A stretch of 58,606 nucleotides of DNA. It comes from UMGS1590 sp036303105 (lineage in GTDB: Bacteria > Bacillota > Peptococcia > Peptococcales > Peptococcaceae). The first letter of the stretch is position 1. The number at the start of each line of letters is the position of its first letter. Location of the stretch: contig JAXJBF010000052.1 in assembly GCA_036303105.1 (NCBI GenBank), forward strand, positions 1-58,606, given 5' to 3'. This document shows, in pieces, positions 1 to 8,914 of this stretch. A program made the position numbers and the translations under genes. Under the pieces are notes generated by a model. That model saw only the letters and a list, made by a program, of their open reading frames with translations. It was not told where the DNA came from and did not search any database.

Positions 1-41
1 AAGGGCTTGCCGCCTGCAATTCACAGACAACAAGCCCTTTT
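1..41 (+). terminator. Intrinsic terminator at left edge
   Basis: Perfect 9-bp inverted repeat (AAGGGCTTG at 1-9, CAAGCCCTT at 31-39) followed by a short T run on the plus strand. It probably ends a plus-strand gene lying left of the window, and may also end the minus-strand LysR gene at 120. The loop is long (about 21 nt), so confidence is moderate. Confidence 0.45.
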
Positions 42-119
42 GGCTACTTAAATAATTTTCTTTTTCAAATATTGTCTAACTTTTTGGGATCACTTCACTT
101 CCATAGCTCGTTTCTTGGA

Positions 120-1073
120 TTAATCATTTATTTTTTTCACATAATCTTTTAAATAAGCGATAAATGCTTTTTCTGGCATATTCAGCCGCTTTTCTTTTTT
201 GATGCCTAAGTAATACTGTAATTTAACATCTTTTCTCAGTTTAATTACACGGACCAATTCACTGTCCTCCACATCATTGAAGAAAATCCTTCCAAAAGCA
301 GATTTAGCAAACAATCCGATGCCCCGTTCGTTCAAAATAGCCTGACGTATCATTTTCATATTATCGGTCTTCAATACAAACTTTGCATCACCAGCTTTAC
401 GCAAAATCTGTGCAAGGCCATTATCTTCTTGACCATACGTCTGTAACAACACCAATGGGTACTCAACAACTTGCTCCAAACTTACCTGTTTCTCTTTGCT
501 AATCGGTAAATTTTTTCCCACAATAACAAAAAGTGGTTCTTCATAGATCAATTCGCAGTCATCCATTTTTAAAATCATCTGCTTTTCAGGATCCAGCTCC
601 GCATACGGAGAACGACAAACATTAAAAACTGCCATATCCATGGTATCACGTTCTAAAAACTCAGGGATTTCATAATGCCGCACGCTAAAATTTGTCACAC
701 AAATATTCGGGTATGCTTTGCCAAATCCATCGATTACATCAGGCATAATTAAATTACTCACCAAATTGGTTCCCCCAATGCAAAGATCACCTTTCAATTC
801 CGGATTGATCTGACTCTGCAACTCCCAAATTTCTTCTTGCATGTTCTTTACGTCACTCAAAATGCGTTCGGCCCACTTTACCACCACTTCACCAGCCTCT
901 GTTAATGAAACACCTTTTTTGGAACGAATAAGAAGTGCCGCATCCAACTCTTCTTCCAGTTTATGCATGGCTTCACTAATTGTCGGTTGTGTCACAAAAA
1001 GCCGTTCAGCTGAAATATTTAACGATTTTGTTTTAGCCACATCTAGAAAGTATTCCAATTGTTCAATACGCAC
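120..1073 (-). CDS. LysR-family transcriptional regulator (copy 1)
   Basis: This 317-residue protein has the standard LysR length. Its winged helix-turn-helix occupies about residues 1-60 (start MRIEQLEYFLDVAKT, with the recognition-helix region around FVTQPTISEAMHKLE), followed by a periplasmic-binding-like effector domain. The start is GTG at 1071-1073, preceded by GGAAGGG about ten bases upstream. It lies downstream of, and on the same strand as, the DASS permease at 1220-2674, with a terminator between them. It is clearly paralogous to the LysR gene at 2965: the first 50 residues match closely, including AERLF and RSKKGV. The likely role is control of the neighbouring permease and/or the phosphatase in response to a small anionic effector. 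The effector itself cannot be read from sequence. Confidence 0.92.
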   Translation of the reverse strand: MRIEQLEYFLDVAKTKSLNISAERLFVTQPTISEAMHKLEEELDAALLIRSKKGVSLTEAGEVVVKWAERILSDVKNMQEEIWELQSQINPELKGDLCIGGTNLVSNLIMPDVIDGFGKAYPNICVTNFSVRHYEIPEFLERDTMDMAVFNVCRSPYAELDPEKQMILKMDDCELIYEEPLFVIVGKNLPISKEKQVSLEQVVEYPLVLLQTYGQEDNGLAQILRKAGDAKFVLKTDNMKMIRQAILNERGIGLFAKSAFGRIFFNDVEDSELVRVIKLRKDVKLQYYLGIKKEKRLNMPEKAFIAYLKDYVKKIND

Positions 1074-1149
1074 AATTTCACAGCCCTTCCGTAGGATCTC
1101 TTGCTTCTATTATAACTATGGAAAAAAATATCACCAAATAAAAATATGC

Positions 1150-1186
1150 TAAAAAGGCAATCAAAACACGACGTATTGATTGCCTT
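1150..1186 (-). terminator. Terminator of DASS permease
   Basis: A 10-bp stem (AAGGCAATCA at 1154-1163, TGATTGCCTT at 1177-1186) is followed on the minus strand by a T run. It sits about 35 bases past the permease stop codon. Confidence 0.8.
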
Positions 1187-1219
1187 ATGAAAGAAATCGC
1201 CATAAATATATCTTCTAAA

Positions 1220-2674
1220 TTATCCCAGCAACATGGACGCCAATGGATAACCGACACAAATAATAAGAATCGCTAGAACAATAAGATTTGGCACTGCATA
1301 TTTATAAATTTGTTTAGAACTGATCCATTCCTGATTGTCAAAAAGAATAGCACTCCAAATGGCACCTGCAGGAGAAATCAATGCCAAATGAACGCTGAAA
1401 GCAATAATCACAGCCATAACACTTGGATTCATCCCCATACCTACAGTAATTGGTGTGGTTGCAAGAACGAACAAACCGCCAACAACAGCATTGTTTAAGT
1501 AGTTCGTCAATACAATGCAGATTACAACCATCAAGACAAGGTAAAGAACCGTAGAACGTCCCTCAAAAATTGGCATTAAGACTTGCATCAGCCACGCCTG
1601 GATCCCAGTTGACTCCATAGGAATCAATGTTCCCATAGGCATAAGCGAAGCCACTAACAGCAACACGCCCCATTGAATGCCTTTATTGGCCATAGGTGCA
1701 AATGGTAGTAATGGTTTACCACCGACACGAATCATTACCAAGATTGCGGTGATAAACATCATCGTTCCAGCCAAACCAATGCTCTTAAAGAAACCAAGAA
1801 TTGGCGTATTATCTGGTAAAATACTTGGGAACAATAATAAAACAACCATGATAATTAAAGTAACCGCCGAAATCTTTTGGTATGAGGTTAATTTAAAATT
1901 GAAATCCTCTGGTTCAAAAACGTCTTCATTCAACGCTTTTAGTTTATTCACATCAATACGTAAAACAAATTTTCCCATCAAACAAAAAATGATCAATGTC
2001 AACAAACATACAACAGCTGAAAAAGCTAAGTATGGCCCAAAACCAATCTCATAACCATAACTTTGTGTAAAAATAGCCATGATAGAATATGGCAACGGTT
2101 TAAAAGGAAGCAATGCTGTTCCTAACATACCAGCAACAACGATACCTAGAACCATATACGCAGGATAAGCTTCTCGTTTTTTGTAACCAAGTTTGCCACA
2201 AACCTGATACAAAATACTCCAGCAAATAACAATCGCCGCCATAACGTGTGTCGTTGCAGACAACAGAAACGTAGCCAATAAAAACGCAAAACTGAACATC
2301 CATGGTTTGCCATAAAAAGCTTTTTTTGTAACAAACCACATTGCAACGACTTTGGTCAGCTTTGCTTCATCAATCATAGCTGACACTATCAATAAGAATG
2401 CGATCAACCAAACAGTATCACTTCCCAATGAAGCAGCCAACGTTTCTTTAACCGTCATCAGATCATTTGTAATAATTGCAACAATACCTAAAATGCTAGG
2501 CCAAATCAATCCACAAAACATCCAACCATAAATCAAACCTGCTAAAATTCCGAATACTGCCATTCCTTGAGATGTCAATGGCGCTGGTGCTGGAATACGT
2601 TGAAACGCAAACAGTAACAACAATACGATAACACAATGGATTGGATAAAAACTAAATTTTTTTGCCTCTCCCAT
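1220..2674 (-). CDS. DASS/SLC13-family anion:sodium symporter (copy 1)
   Basis: This 484-residue polytopic membrane protein has about 12 hydrophobic segments and the look of the divalent anion:Na+ symporter (DASS, SLC13/CitT) superfamily. It shows an N-terminal helix pair ending in WPSILGI, a central charged loop (KALNEDVFEPEDF, about residues 250-262), and a C-terminal half with the LTNYLNNAVVGG segment, which carries the family's asparagine-rich signature. Family members import di- and tricarboxylates, sulfate or related anions. Which anion is used here cannot be told. It resembles the two other DASS genes in the window (32835 and 39373). GGGAG lies upstream of the ATG. It sits between two paralogous LysR genes, so LysR control is likely. 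Confidence 0.88.
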   Translation of the reverse strand: MGEAKKFSFYPIHCVIVLLLLFAFQRIPAPAPLTSQGMAVFGILAGLIYGWMFCGLIWPSILGIVAIITNDLMTVKETLAASLGSDTVWLIAFLLIVSAMIDEAKLTKVVAMWFVTKKAFYGKPWMFSFAFLLATFLLSATTHVMAAIVICWSILYQVCGKLGYKKREAYPAYMVLGIVVAGMLGTALLPFKPLPYSIMAIFTQSYGYEIGFGPYLAFSAVVCLLTLIIFCLMGKFVLRIDVNKLKALNEDVFEPEDFNFKLTSYQKISAVTLIIMVVLLLFPSILPDNTPILGFFKSIGLAGTMMFITAILVMIRVGGKPLLPFAPMANKGIQWGVLLLVASLMPMGTLIPMESTGIQAWLMQVLMPIFEGRSTVLYLVLMVVICIVLTNYLNNAVVGGLFVLATTPITVGMGMNPSVMAVIIAFSVHLALISPAGAIWSAILFDNQEWISSKQIYKYAVPNLIVLAILIICVGYPLASMLLG

Positions 2675-2904
2675 CTTTTAACGCTCCCTTCATATTTGTG
2701 ACGCATTTTACTTACAATATATTCTTAAATACTTAAGACTTTCATTCATACAAACTTTCTGCCCAATTAGTAAACTGTCACCCCTTACCGTTTGTATATC
2801 ATTTAATGACTTTATATATATCATAAGCGAGAATATGAAGGTTGCCTAATTGGTATTCCCTTTAAAGGTTATAGTCTCCGCCTTACCGTCGACATCATCC
2901 TTCT
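2675..2904. promoter_or_regulatory. AT-rich control region of the DASS permease
   Basis: This gene-free stretch upstream of the permease contains two small perfect dyads: CTTAA-N4-TTAAG at 2724-2737 and TCATT-N-AATGA at 2799-2809. LysR proteins bind short interrupted dyads of this kind, so these are candidate operators. No convincing -35/-10 pair is visible on the minus strand, consistent with an activator-dependent promoter. Confidence 0.35.
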
Positions 2905-2949
2905 AAAAAAAACAGCGCCCTATGGACAACGTCCATTATGGCACTGTTT
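2905..2949 (-). terminator. Terminator of LysR copy 2
   Basis: This is a long, slightly imperfect hairpin: AAACAGCGCC pairs with the segment ending ACTGTTT, with an inner TGGAC/GTCCA stem. On the minus strand it is followed by a run of seven T. It lies just beyond the stop codon at 2965. Confidence 0.8.
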
Positions 2950-2964
2950 ATAAAACTACATTAC

Positions 2965-3924
2965 CTACTGGAGCAAAAATTTCAATCGTCTTTTAAATAA
3001 CTGATTTTGCAAACTGTTCGCCTTTTCTTCTTTCTCCAACGTAAAATAATCAATGGTCACATTTTCTTTAATTTGAATGGTTCTAAAATTAATAATATCC
3101 GATGCTTGTTCATCATCAAAAATTTTACTAATGGATGACTTCAACGCCAAGCCAATGCCAACGCCATCACGAAGCGCTTGACGAAAAACCGCAAAATTAT
3201 TCGTATTTAGCGTAATTTGAAAATCACCAAATTGTTCCAGCATTTCACGTTGACCAATAGGCGCGTGAATGTCTTCTTGAAAAAGAATAATCGGATAATG
3301 CGTCATATCCCGAAACGATACCTGCTTTTGTTTTAAGCGAACAAATTGTTTATCTGCAATAAATACCATGGGTTCCGCAAATATTTTTTCAACAAGAATA
3401 TGCTCGTCATTACAAAAAGCTAAGTTTCTTTCTTGGTTAAAAACTTTTCCATCAATACACAGCATACTGATAAGTCCAATATTAATTTTATGATCTCGTA
3501 AAGATTGTATGATCTCATCCCGTGCCATATCGTACACCTTTAATAAAAGATGTGGATACTGTTTAGCAAGACTGGAAACAATTCTCGAGACTAAAATATT
3601 GTTACAAATAGATATACTACCGATGGACAATTCACCTTGAATGTTTTTTCCAAACTGTACCATTTCTTCTGCGCTGACAATTTCATCTTTCATGTCTTCG
3701 ATATTTTTCAAAATAATCTCCGCCCAATTAATGGCAATTTCCCCTGTCTTAGTTAAACGCACACCTTTTTTTGACCGTTCAAATAATGTTGTGTCCAATT
3801 CATCTTCCAGTTTCGTCATAGCCTCACTCAAAGACGGCTGGGCAACAAAAAGACGCTCCGCAGACACATTCATTGAACTGGTTTTTGCAATATCTATTAA
3901 ATACTCTAACTGCTCAAGCCGCAC
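2965..3924 (-). CDS. LysR-family transcriptional regulator (copy 2)
   Basis: This LysR regulator is about 319 residues. The helix-turn-helix lies in the first 60 residues (RLEQLEYLIDIAKTSSMN, then FVAQPSLSEAMTKLE) and a LysR substrate-binding domain follows. I place the start at GTG (3922-3924): AAAGGAG lies nine bases upstream, whereas the in-frame upstream ATG abuts the ribosome binding site. The N-terminus is strongly similar to the LysR at 120, so the pair looks like a duplication flanking the DASS permease. It is divergent from the phosphatase-family gene at 4060, the classical arrangement for a LysR activator and its target. An effector-dependent activator of the divergent gene is therefore the best guess. 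Confidence 0.9.
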   Translation of the reverse strand: MRLEQLEYLIDIAKTSSMNVSAERLFVAQPSLSEAMTKLEDELDTTLFERSKKGVRLTKTGEIAINWAEIILKNIEDMKDEIVSAEEMVQFGKNIQGELSIGSISICNNILVSRIVSSLAKQYPHLLLKVYDMARDEIIQSLRDHKINIGLISMLCIDGKVFNQERNLAFCNDEHILVEKIFAEPMVFIADKQFVRLKQKQVSFRDMTHYPIILFQEDIHAPIGQREMLEQFGDFQITLNTNNFAVFRQALRDGVGIGLALKSSISKIFDDEQASDIINFRTIQIKENVTIDYFTLEKEEKANSLQNQLFKRRLKFLLQ

Positions 3925-4006
3925 AGCAACCATCTCCTTTAAAGAATTCACTCTAGCCTATTAAGGTGATAGACAGTGGATATTAGGCGAAAAACTTTCT
4001 TATTAT

Positions 4007-4012
4007 TATAAT
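4007..4012 (+). promoter_or_regulatory. Possible -10 element of phosphatase-family gene
   Basis: A perfect TATAAT lies 47 bases before the start codon, but no recognisable -35 lies 16-18 bases upstream. A good -10 with a poor -35 next to a divergent LysR gene fits an activator-dependent promoter. Confidence 0.4.
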
Positions 4013-4059
4013 AAAACCACAAGATATAAGCAAACTATTTACTTAAAGGAGTGTTGGAA

Positions 4060-6072
4060 ATGAGCTTGTTAAAGAAAAATCTTGCAGATAAGATCTTAGT
4101 TCTCGGAATTGACGGGATGGACCCTAGTCTTACAAAAATGTATCTCGATCAGGGTCTTATGCCAAACACTAAAAAATTTTTGGAAAAAGGTTCTACTCGC
4201 GAAGATCTGGTATTGTTAGGTGCACAACCAACTGTTACGCCACCTATGTGGACCACCTTAGCAACCGGTGCATATCCGTGTACACATGGTATCACATGTT
4301 TCTACAGACAGTCCGACACCGATTTGGACGTGATTGAATACAACATGGATTCTACAAAATGCAAAGCTGAACAATTATGGAATGTATTCGCTGAAGCTGG
4401 CAAGAAAACTTTAGTATGGCATTGGCCAGGATCTAGCTGGCCTCCAACCAGCGACAGCCCAAATCTCCATGTTGTTGATGGTACCCAGCCCGGCGGGGTT
4501 AATATTGGCATTGCTACAACAGATATGGAAAAAATTCTCGTTGCCAGTACCAAAACAGAAAGTATTGTATATCGTTCTAATGCAGCACAAACCGGGGAAA
4601 TTCCATGCATGGTAGCCGATTTGGAAGTAGAAGAAGATGATTTCGATGTCCTTCATAATGTCACAACCAGCGCTAGAAAAAATATTATGTTGGAGAAAAA
4701 AGACGGCTCCGGCGTTGCTGCAAGTTCCTTTGATATTTCACTCTCTCCAATCAAGCCAGCTTCTGGTTGGGAAAACGCACCAGAAGGTGCTATGGAATTC
4801 ACCATTTTGAATTCAAAAGGTTTAATTCACCGCCCGGCTTTACTCATAAAAAACGAAGAAGGTATTTACGATCGTTTAGCTGTTTATAAAAACAAAAAAT
4901 CCGTGGAACCATTAGCTATCGTAAAGAAAGGCGAATTAGTACGTGACGTCATTGACGACGCTATAAAAAATGATGAAGTCGTTCAAGTTAACCGTGACAT
5001 GCGAATCCTTGAATTGGCCGATGACGGCACCTACTTAAAGCTCTGGATCTCAACCGGTCTGAACATCGCTGCCGACGCTGTTTGGCATCCAAAATCTTTA
5101 CACAAACTGGTTTGTGAAAATGTTGGCTATCCACCAGCTGTTTCTCTTGCTGGCGGTAGTGATAAACATTTATTCTACGATTGTATGAAATCTAGTTGGG
5201 ACGTATGCGGAAAATGGACAGCGGATTCCATTAAATATTTAATCAAAGAAAACAATTACGATGTTGTATTCTCTCATTTCCATAATGTAGATCTCCAAGG
5301 ACACATGATCGTTAAATTTCTCAAAGACGGTGGCGACATGCCAGCTGAAACCTATCAGGAGTTCTTACAAGCCGTCTATGTTCAGACTGATGAATACATT
5401 GGTCATTATTTACCATTACTTGATGAAGGCTGGACAATCGTTATTGTATCCGACCATGGCCAAATCTGCCCAGAACACGAATCCGTTTTAATCTGTGACG
5501 AACATGGTGTTAATATTCGTATCATGGAAGAACTGGGTTATACCGCGGTTAAAAAAGATGAAAACGGAAACGATCTTCATGAAATTGACTGGGAACACAC
5601 AAAAGCTGTTCAAGTACGTGGCAACCATCTCTACATTAACCTTAAGGGCAGAGACAAACATGGTATTGTTGATCCGGCTGATAAGTATGATTTAGAGGAA
5701 GAAATCATTTCTGCTGTATACAATTATCGCGATCCAAAAACCGGCAAACGCGTTATTTCTATTGCCATGAGAAATAGAGATGCCGTATTATTGGGTATGG
5801 GTGGACCAGACAGCGGTGATATTCTGCTGTGGACCGCTGAAGGCTTCAACCTTGATCACTGTGACTCTCTCTCTACGACACGCGGTTTTTATAACACTTC
5901 TGTATCTCCTTTATTTATGGCCGCAGGACCTGGTATCAAAGCAGGATACAAAACTGACCGTATCATCCGCGAAGTTGATGTCGCGCCAACCGTTGCTGTA
6001 TTAGGCGGGGTTCGTATGCCTGCACAATGCGAAGGGGCTCCTGTATATCAGATCTTAACAGAAACATTTTAA
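4060..6072 (+). CDS. Alkaline-phosphatase-superfamily hydrolase (type I phosphodiesterase/nucleotide pyrophosphatase-like)
   Basis: This is a cytosolic protein of about 670 residues with no signal peptide. The alkaline phosphatase superfamily metal sites are visible: the N-terminal GIDGMDP, the nucleophile region PPMWTTLATG with the catalytic threonine, a histidine/aspartate cluster in SHFHNVDLQGHM, and VSDHG. That layout fits the type I phosphodiesterase/nucleotide pyrophosphatase branch, which hydrolyses phosphate or phosphonate esters; sulfatases share the fold. Roughly 120 residues around 210-330 form an insertion I do not recognise. The start is the ATG eight bases after AAAGGAG; the GTG three codons earlier overlaps the ribosome binding site. 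It is divergent from LysR copy 2 and near the DASS permease, which suggests use of an imported anionic ester. The substrate is unknown. Confidence 0.82.
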   Translation: MSLLKKNLADKILVLGIDGMDPSLTKMYLDQGLMPNTKKFLEKGSTREDLVLLGAQPTVTPPMWTTLATGAYPCTHGITCFYRQSDTDLDVIEYNMDSTKCKAEQLWNVFAEAGKKTLVWHWPGSSWPPTSDSPNLHVVDGTQPGGVNIGIATTDMEKILVASTKTESIVYRSNAAQTGEIPCMVADLEVEEDDFDVLHNVTTSARKNIMLEKKDGSGVAASSFDISLSPIKPASGWENAPEGAMEFTILNSKGLIHRPALLIKNEEGIYDRLAVYKNKKSVEPLAIVKKGELVRDVIDDAIKNDEVVQVNRDMRILELADDGTYLKLWISTGLNIAADAVWHPKSLHKLVCENVGYPPAVSLAGGSDKHLFYDCMKSSWDVCGKWTADSIKYLIKENNYDVVFSHFHNVDLQGHMIVKFLKDGGDMPAETYQEFLQAVYVQTDEYIGHYLPLLDEGWTIVIVSDHGQICPEHESVLICDEHGVNIRIMEELGYTAVKKDENGNDLHEIDWEHTKAVQVRGNHLYINLKGRDKHGIVDPADKYDLEEEIISAVYNYRDPKTGKRVISIAMRNRDAVLLGMGGPDSGDILLWTAEGFNLDHCDSLSTTRGFYNTSVSPLFMAAGPGIKAGYKTDRIIREVDVAPTVAVLGGVRMPAQCEGAPVYQILTETF

Positions 6073-6106
6073 CAGTCGACCTCCCCTTGCCTCCATTACC
6101 AACAAA

Positions 6107-6137
6107 AAACACGACGCCAAAACGACGTCGTGTTTTT
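6107..6137. terminator. Bidirectional terminator
   Basis: The stem AAAACACGACG / CGTCGTGTTTT has T runs on both strands. It separates the convergent phosphatase-family gene and branched-chain aminotransferase. Confidence 0.85.
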
Positions 6138-6157
6138 TATAAAAATATATGGAACGC

Positions 6158-7180
6158 TTACTTGATTTCGTGCAGCCAGCCTTCTGGTGCTTCGACGGTG
6201 CCCATCTGGATACCGGTCAGGGTGTCATAGAGCTTCTTCATGACAGGCCCAATTTCTTCCATGCCGCTTGGGAAGCAGATTTCTTTGCCATGGTCGTTGA
6301 TCTTGCCAACTGGGGAGATAACAGCTGCGGTGCCGCAGAGGCCGCATTCAACAAAGTCAGGCACTTCAGAGAAGAGGACTTCACGATGTTCAACTTCCAT
6401 GCCGAGATAATGTTCTGCAATGTAGGTCATAGAACGACGAGTGATAGAAGGCAGAATGGAATCAGATTTAGGGGTAACGATCTTGCCATCTTTGGTTACA
6501 AAGAGGAAGTTTGCGCCGCCAGTTTCTTCAACCTTGGTACGGGTAGCTGGATCGAGGTACATGTTTTCAGCAAAACCGTCAGCATGTGCTTTCTGACCAG
6601 CATAGAGGCTCATTGCATAGTTCAAACCAGCCTTGATGTTACCAGTACCATGTGGTGCCGCACGGTCAAAATCGGAAACAGTGATTTCGATTGGCTTGAT
6701 GCCGCCTTTAAAATATGGGCCAACAGGCATGCAAATCATGCGGAATTCGAATTCAGGAGCTGGAGCTACGCCGATAACAGGACCGCTGCCATAGATGTAT
6801 GGACGGATGTACAGGGTTGCACCAGAGCCATATGGTGGAACATAATCGATGTTGGCTTTAACAAGCTGATCCAAAGCATCGATGAATTTTTCTTCAGAAA
6901 TGGTAGGAATGACCAAGCGTTCGCAGGAATCATGCAGACGCTGCGCGTTCAAGTCTGGACGGAAGGTAACCACACGACCATCTTTGGTTCTGTAAGCTTT
7001 AAGTCCTTCGAAAGCGGACTGAGAATATTGCAGCACACCTGCGCATTCAGAAATATGAACAGTTGGGTCGGTGCTCAAAGTACCTTCATCCCATGCGCCG
7101 TCTTTCCATTTAGAAACGTAACGATAATCTGTAGCAGTATACTCGAAACCGAGGCTGCCCCAATCAATATCTTTTGCCAT
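6158..7180 (-). CDS. ilvE: Branched-chain amino acid aminotransferase
   Basis: This 340-residue, fold-type IV PLP aminotransferase has the usual length of the bacterial/eukaryotic group II BCAT branch. The PLP lysine is K183 in GTGNIKAGLNYA. Other family marks are FEGLKAYRT near residue 58, RPYIYGSG near 126, and the late TGIQ.G.VEAPEGW tail. It transfers amino groups between leucine, isoleucine or valine and 2-oxoglutarate in the cytosol. The start is the ATG at 7178-7180, with AAAGGAG eight bases upstream; a longer in-frame extension has no ribosome binding site. It stands alone, not in an ilv operon, with its own promoter upstream and terminator downstream. Confidence 0.95.
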   Translation of the reverse strand: MAKDIDWGSLGFEYTATDYRYVSKWKDGAWDEGTLSTDPTVHISECAGVLQYSQSAFEGLKAYRTKDGRVVTFRPDLNAQRLHDSCERLVIPTISEEKFIDALDQLVKANIDYVPPYGSGATLYIRPYIYGSGPVIGVAPAPEFEFRMICMPVGPYFKGGIKPIEITVSDFDRAAPHGTGNIKAGLNYAMSLYAGQKAHADGFAENMYLDPATRTKVEETGGANFLFVTKDGKIVTPKSDSILPSITRRSMTYIAEHYLGMEVEHREVLFSEVPDFVECGLCGTAAVISPVGKINDHGKEICFPSGMEEIGPVMKKLYDTLTGIQMGTVEAPEGWLHEIK

Positions 7181-7222
7181 AACTAGCACTCCTTTATGTG
7201 TATTACAACAGTTTGTGAATCT

Positions 7223-7252
7223 ATTATACACCCTCAGCCGAAAAGTGGACAA
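7223..7252 (-). promoter_or_regulatory. ilvE promoter
   Basis: On the minus strand TTGTCC (7247-7252) and TATAAT (7223-7228) are separated by 18 bases, about 45 bases upstream of the aminotransferase start. This is a good sigma-A-type match. Confidence 0.7.
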
Positions 7253-7301
7253 AAAAGTTGCTTCAAAGAATAAAGTTTCTTTTTTCTGACAGTTTCAACG
7301 C

Positions 7302-7333
7302 AAAAACAGCGCGTTCACAATGGAACGCGCTGT
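7302..7333 (-). terminator. Terminator of DegV gene
   Basis: An 11-bp perfect stem (ACAGCGCGTTC / GAACGCGCTGT) with a six-base loop is followed by TTTTT on the minus strand, directly after the stop codon at 7337. Confidence 0.88.
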
Positions 7334-7336
7334 GTG

Positions 7337-8230
7337 TTAATACAGTCCATCGTCTTCACCTGTGTCGCGGTTATGCTTGCTGATGAAAAAGAGGGCAAGT
7401 GCACCAGGCCCAAGATGAGAACCTGTGACAGGTTCATGGGGAACAGTCCAAAGTTCTTTGGGCGGCTGGCTGTCGCGCAGAATAGCTGCCAAGGTTTCTG
7501 CATCTTCTGGACAGCCAGCGTAGCTAATGCAAACGGTTTGTTCCTGTGGTTTGACAACGTTGTCAGCATAGTAGGCAGCAAGAGCTTTGATGGCTTTTTT
7601 GCGGCCACGTACTTTTTCAAAGGTAGCAATGACGCCATCATCTGTGGCTTTGAGCAATGGTTTAATATTGAGTGCACTGCCAATGTAAGCCGAAAAATTG
7701 GAGCAGCGTCCTGTGCGTCCGAGATACATGAGGTCATCAACGGTGAAAATTTGATATGTATAGCGTACGCAATGCTCAATGGCAGCAACGCAGTCCTCAA
7801 AACTGGCACCTGCCTCACGCGTCTGTACGCCAACCATCACCGGGATGCCTTCCCCAAATCCCGCGCCTTTGGTATTAACGATGGCGATGCGACGCTCCGG
7901 AAACTCTTCCAGCAATTGCTCCCGAGCTGAAGCAGCGCTGTCGTAAGAACCGCTGATACGCTGTGCCATACAAACATAGATGATATCGCCGCCATTTTCC
8001 AGAATAGGACGAAACGCCTGCACAAAATTGGCCGGTGTAATTTGTGAGGTGGTAACGCGTTTGCCGTCTTTCATTGCCGCATAGTACTGTGTGTCATCGA
8101 AGGTTTCTGTATCTAGGCAGATATTCTCTTGACCGTCCAGATAATAATATAACGGCACCACATGCACCATATGTTCCTTGCAATAGGGCGTCGGCAGATT
8201 GGCCGAAGTGTCTGTAAATAGTTGATACAT
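7337..8230 (-). CDS. DegV-family fatty-acid-binding protein
   Basis: This 297-residue protein has the DegV fold: an N-terminal TDTSANLP motif (the serine region that holds the fatty acid headgroup), VVPLYYYLDGQE, TSQITPANF, and a late DDLMYLGRTGRCS segment typical of the family. DegV/FakB proteins bind fatty acids, and FakB partners present them to FakA kinase for phospholipid synthesis. No fakA lies nearby, so this copy may simply bind lipid. ATG start with AAGGGGGA upstream. It is followed by a strong terminator. A short hypothetical membrane gene lies upstream on the same strand (8258-8746), only 27 bases away, so the two may be co-transcribed. Confidence 0.9.
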   Translation of the reverse strand: MYQLFTDTSANLPTPYCKEHMVHVVPLYYYLDGQENICLDTETFDDTQYYAAMKDGKRVTTSQITPANFVQAFRPILENGGDIIYVCMAQRISGSYDSAASAREQLLEEFPERRIAIVNTKGAGFGEGIPVMVGVQTREAGASFEDCVAAIEHCVRYTYQIFTVDDLMYLGRTGRCSNFSAYIGSALNIKPLLKATDDGVIATFEKVRGRKKAIKALAAYYADNVVKPQEQTVCISYAGCPEDAETLAAILRDSQPPKELWTVPHEPVTGSHLGPGALALFFISKHNRDTGEDDGLY

Positions 8231-8257
8231 GTTTGATGTCCCCCTTATAGGCCGACG

Positions 8258-8746
8258 CTATAAAACCAAGGCTTCTTCAATAGCGGCGACAGCTTTGTTC
8301 ACGGTACGAAAGTCTCCAGCTTTGCTGCGTCCTTTCCAAGATGTGGCATTGCGCAATCTGAGTTTGATTTGGTCTTTGCTGCCAGCAAGCGCAAAATCCA
8401 CGCATTTGTTATGGTCATCATGCCGTTCTACCTGAATGTGTTGCGCCTCTCCAAGATCAATGACAGTCTGATCCGGACAAATCAAGGTGACATGCTTGCC
8501 ATCTAAGCGCAACGTGTAGTTGCCCAGCGATTGATGCTGTGTTCGACGTACAACCACTGAAAAAGCGACCAAGGCAGGCACTACGATCGCTGCCCAGCGC
8601 AACATGCGATTTGGCAGCAGATCTGGCAGCAATACATCAACGATCAAAAACATCAACAGCAATACCCCTACCAGCGTTGCCCCTCCTGCAATGGTCGCAC
8701 GCCATTCACCTTCTGGCGTATTCGCTGTAAATTGAAATTCTTGCAT
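8258..8746 (-). CDS. Hypothetical membrane protein with two transmembrane helices
   Basis: This is a protein of about 162 residues that I do not recognise. It has a short soluble N-terminus, two closely spaced hydrophobic helices (roughly residues 20-45 and 55-70, separated by DLLPNRMLRW), then a beta-rich cytosolic C-terminal domain of about 90 residues with alternating charged strands. That layout resembles small YcxB-like or PH-like membrane proteins, but I see no specific motif. The ATG at 8744-8746 has AGGTGA eight bases upstream; a GTG seven codons earlier is the alternative start. It is 27 bases upstream of the DegV gene on the same strand. Confidence 0.7.
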   Translation of the reverse strand: MQEFQFTANTPEGEWRATIAGGATLVGVLLLMFLIVDVLLPDLLPNRMLRWAAIVVPALVAFSVVVRRTQHQSLGNYTLRLDGKHVTLICPDQTVIDLGEAQHIQVERHDDHNKCVDFALAGSKDQIKLRLRNATSWKGRSKAGDFRTVNKAVAAIEEALVL

Positions 8747-8914
8747 GATTGTTCTCACCTCATTCACCCCTCATTAGGTGATTATATACCACAGAACAGT
8801 GTACCATATTTTTTTCACATTGCCATCCGTCAGCGACATATTTTACCGGATTTTTTCAAGGCAACGCAGCCTGAACCCCGAAAAGCCTCTCTCGCCCATC
8901 GTCCGACGGCCGCT

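Noticed and set aside
6149..7186. 345-codon frame opposite ilvE
   Set aside because: It mirrors the complete branched-chain aminotransferase and shows no motif of its own.
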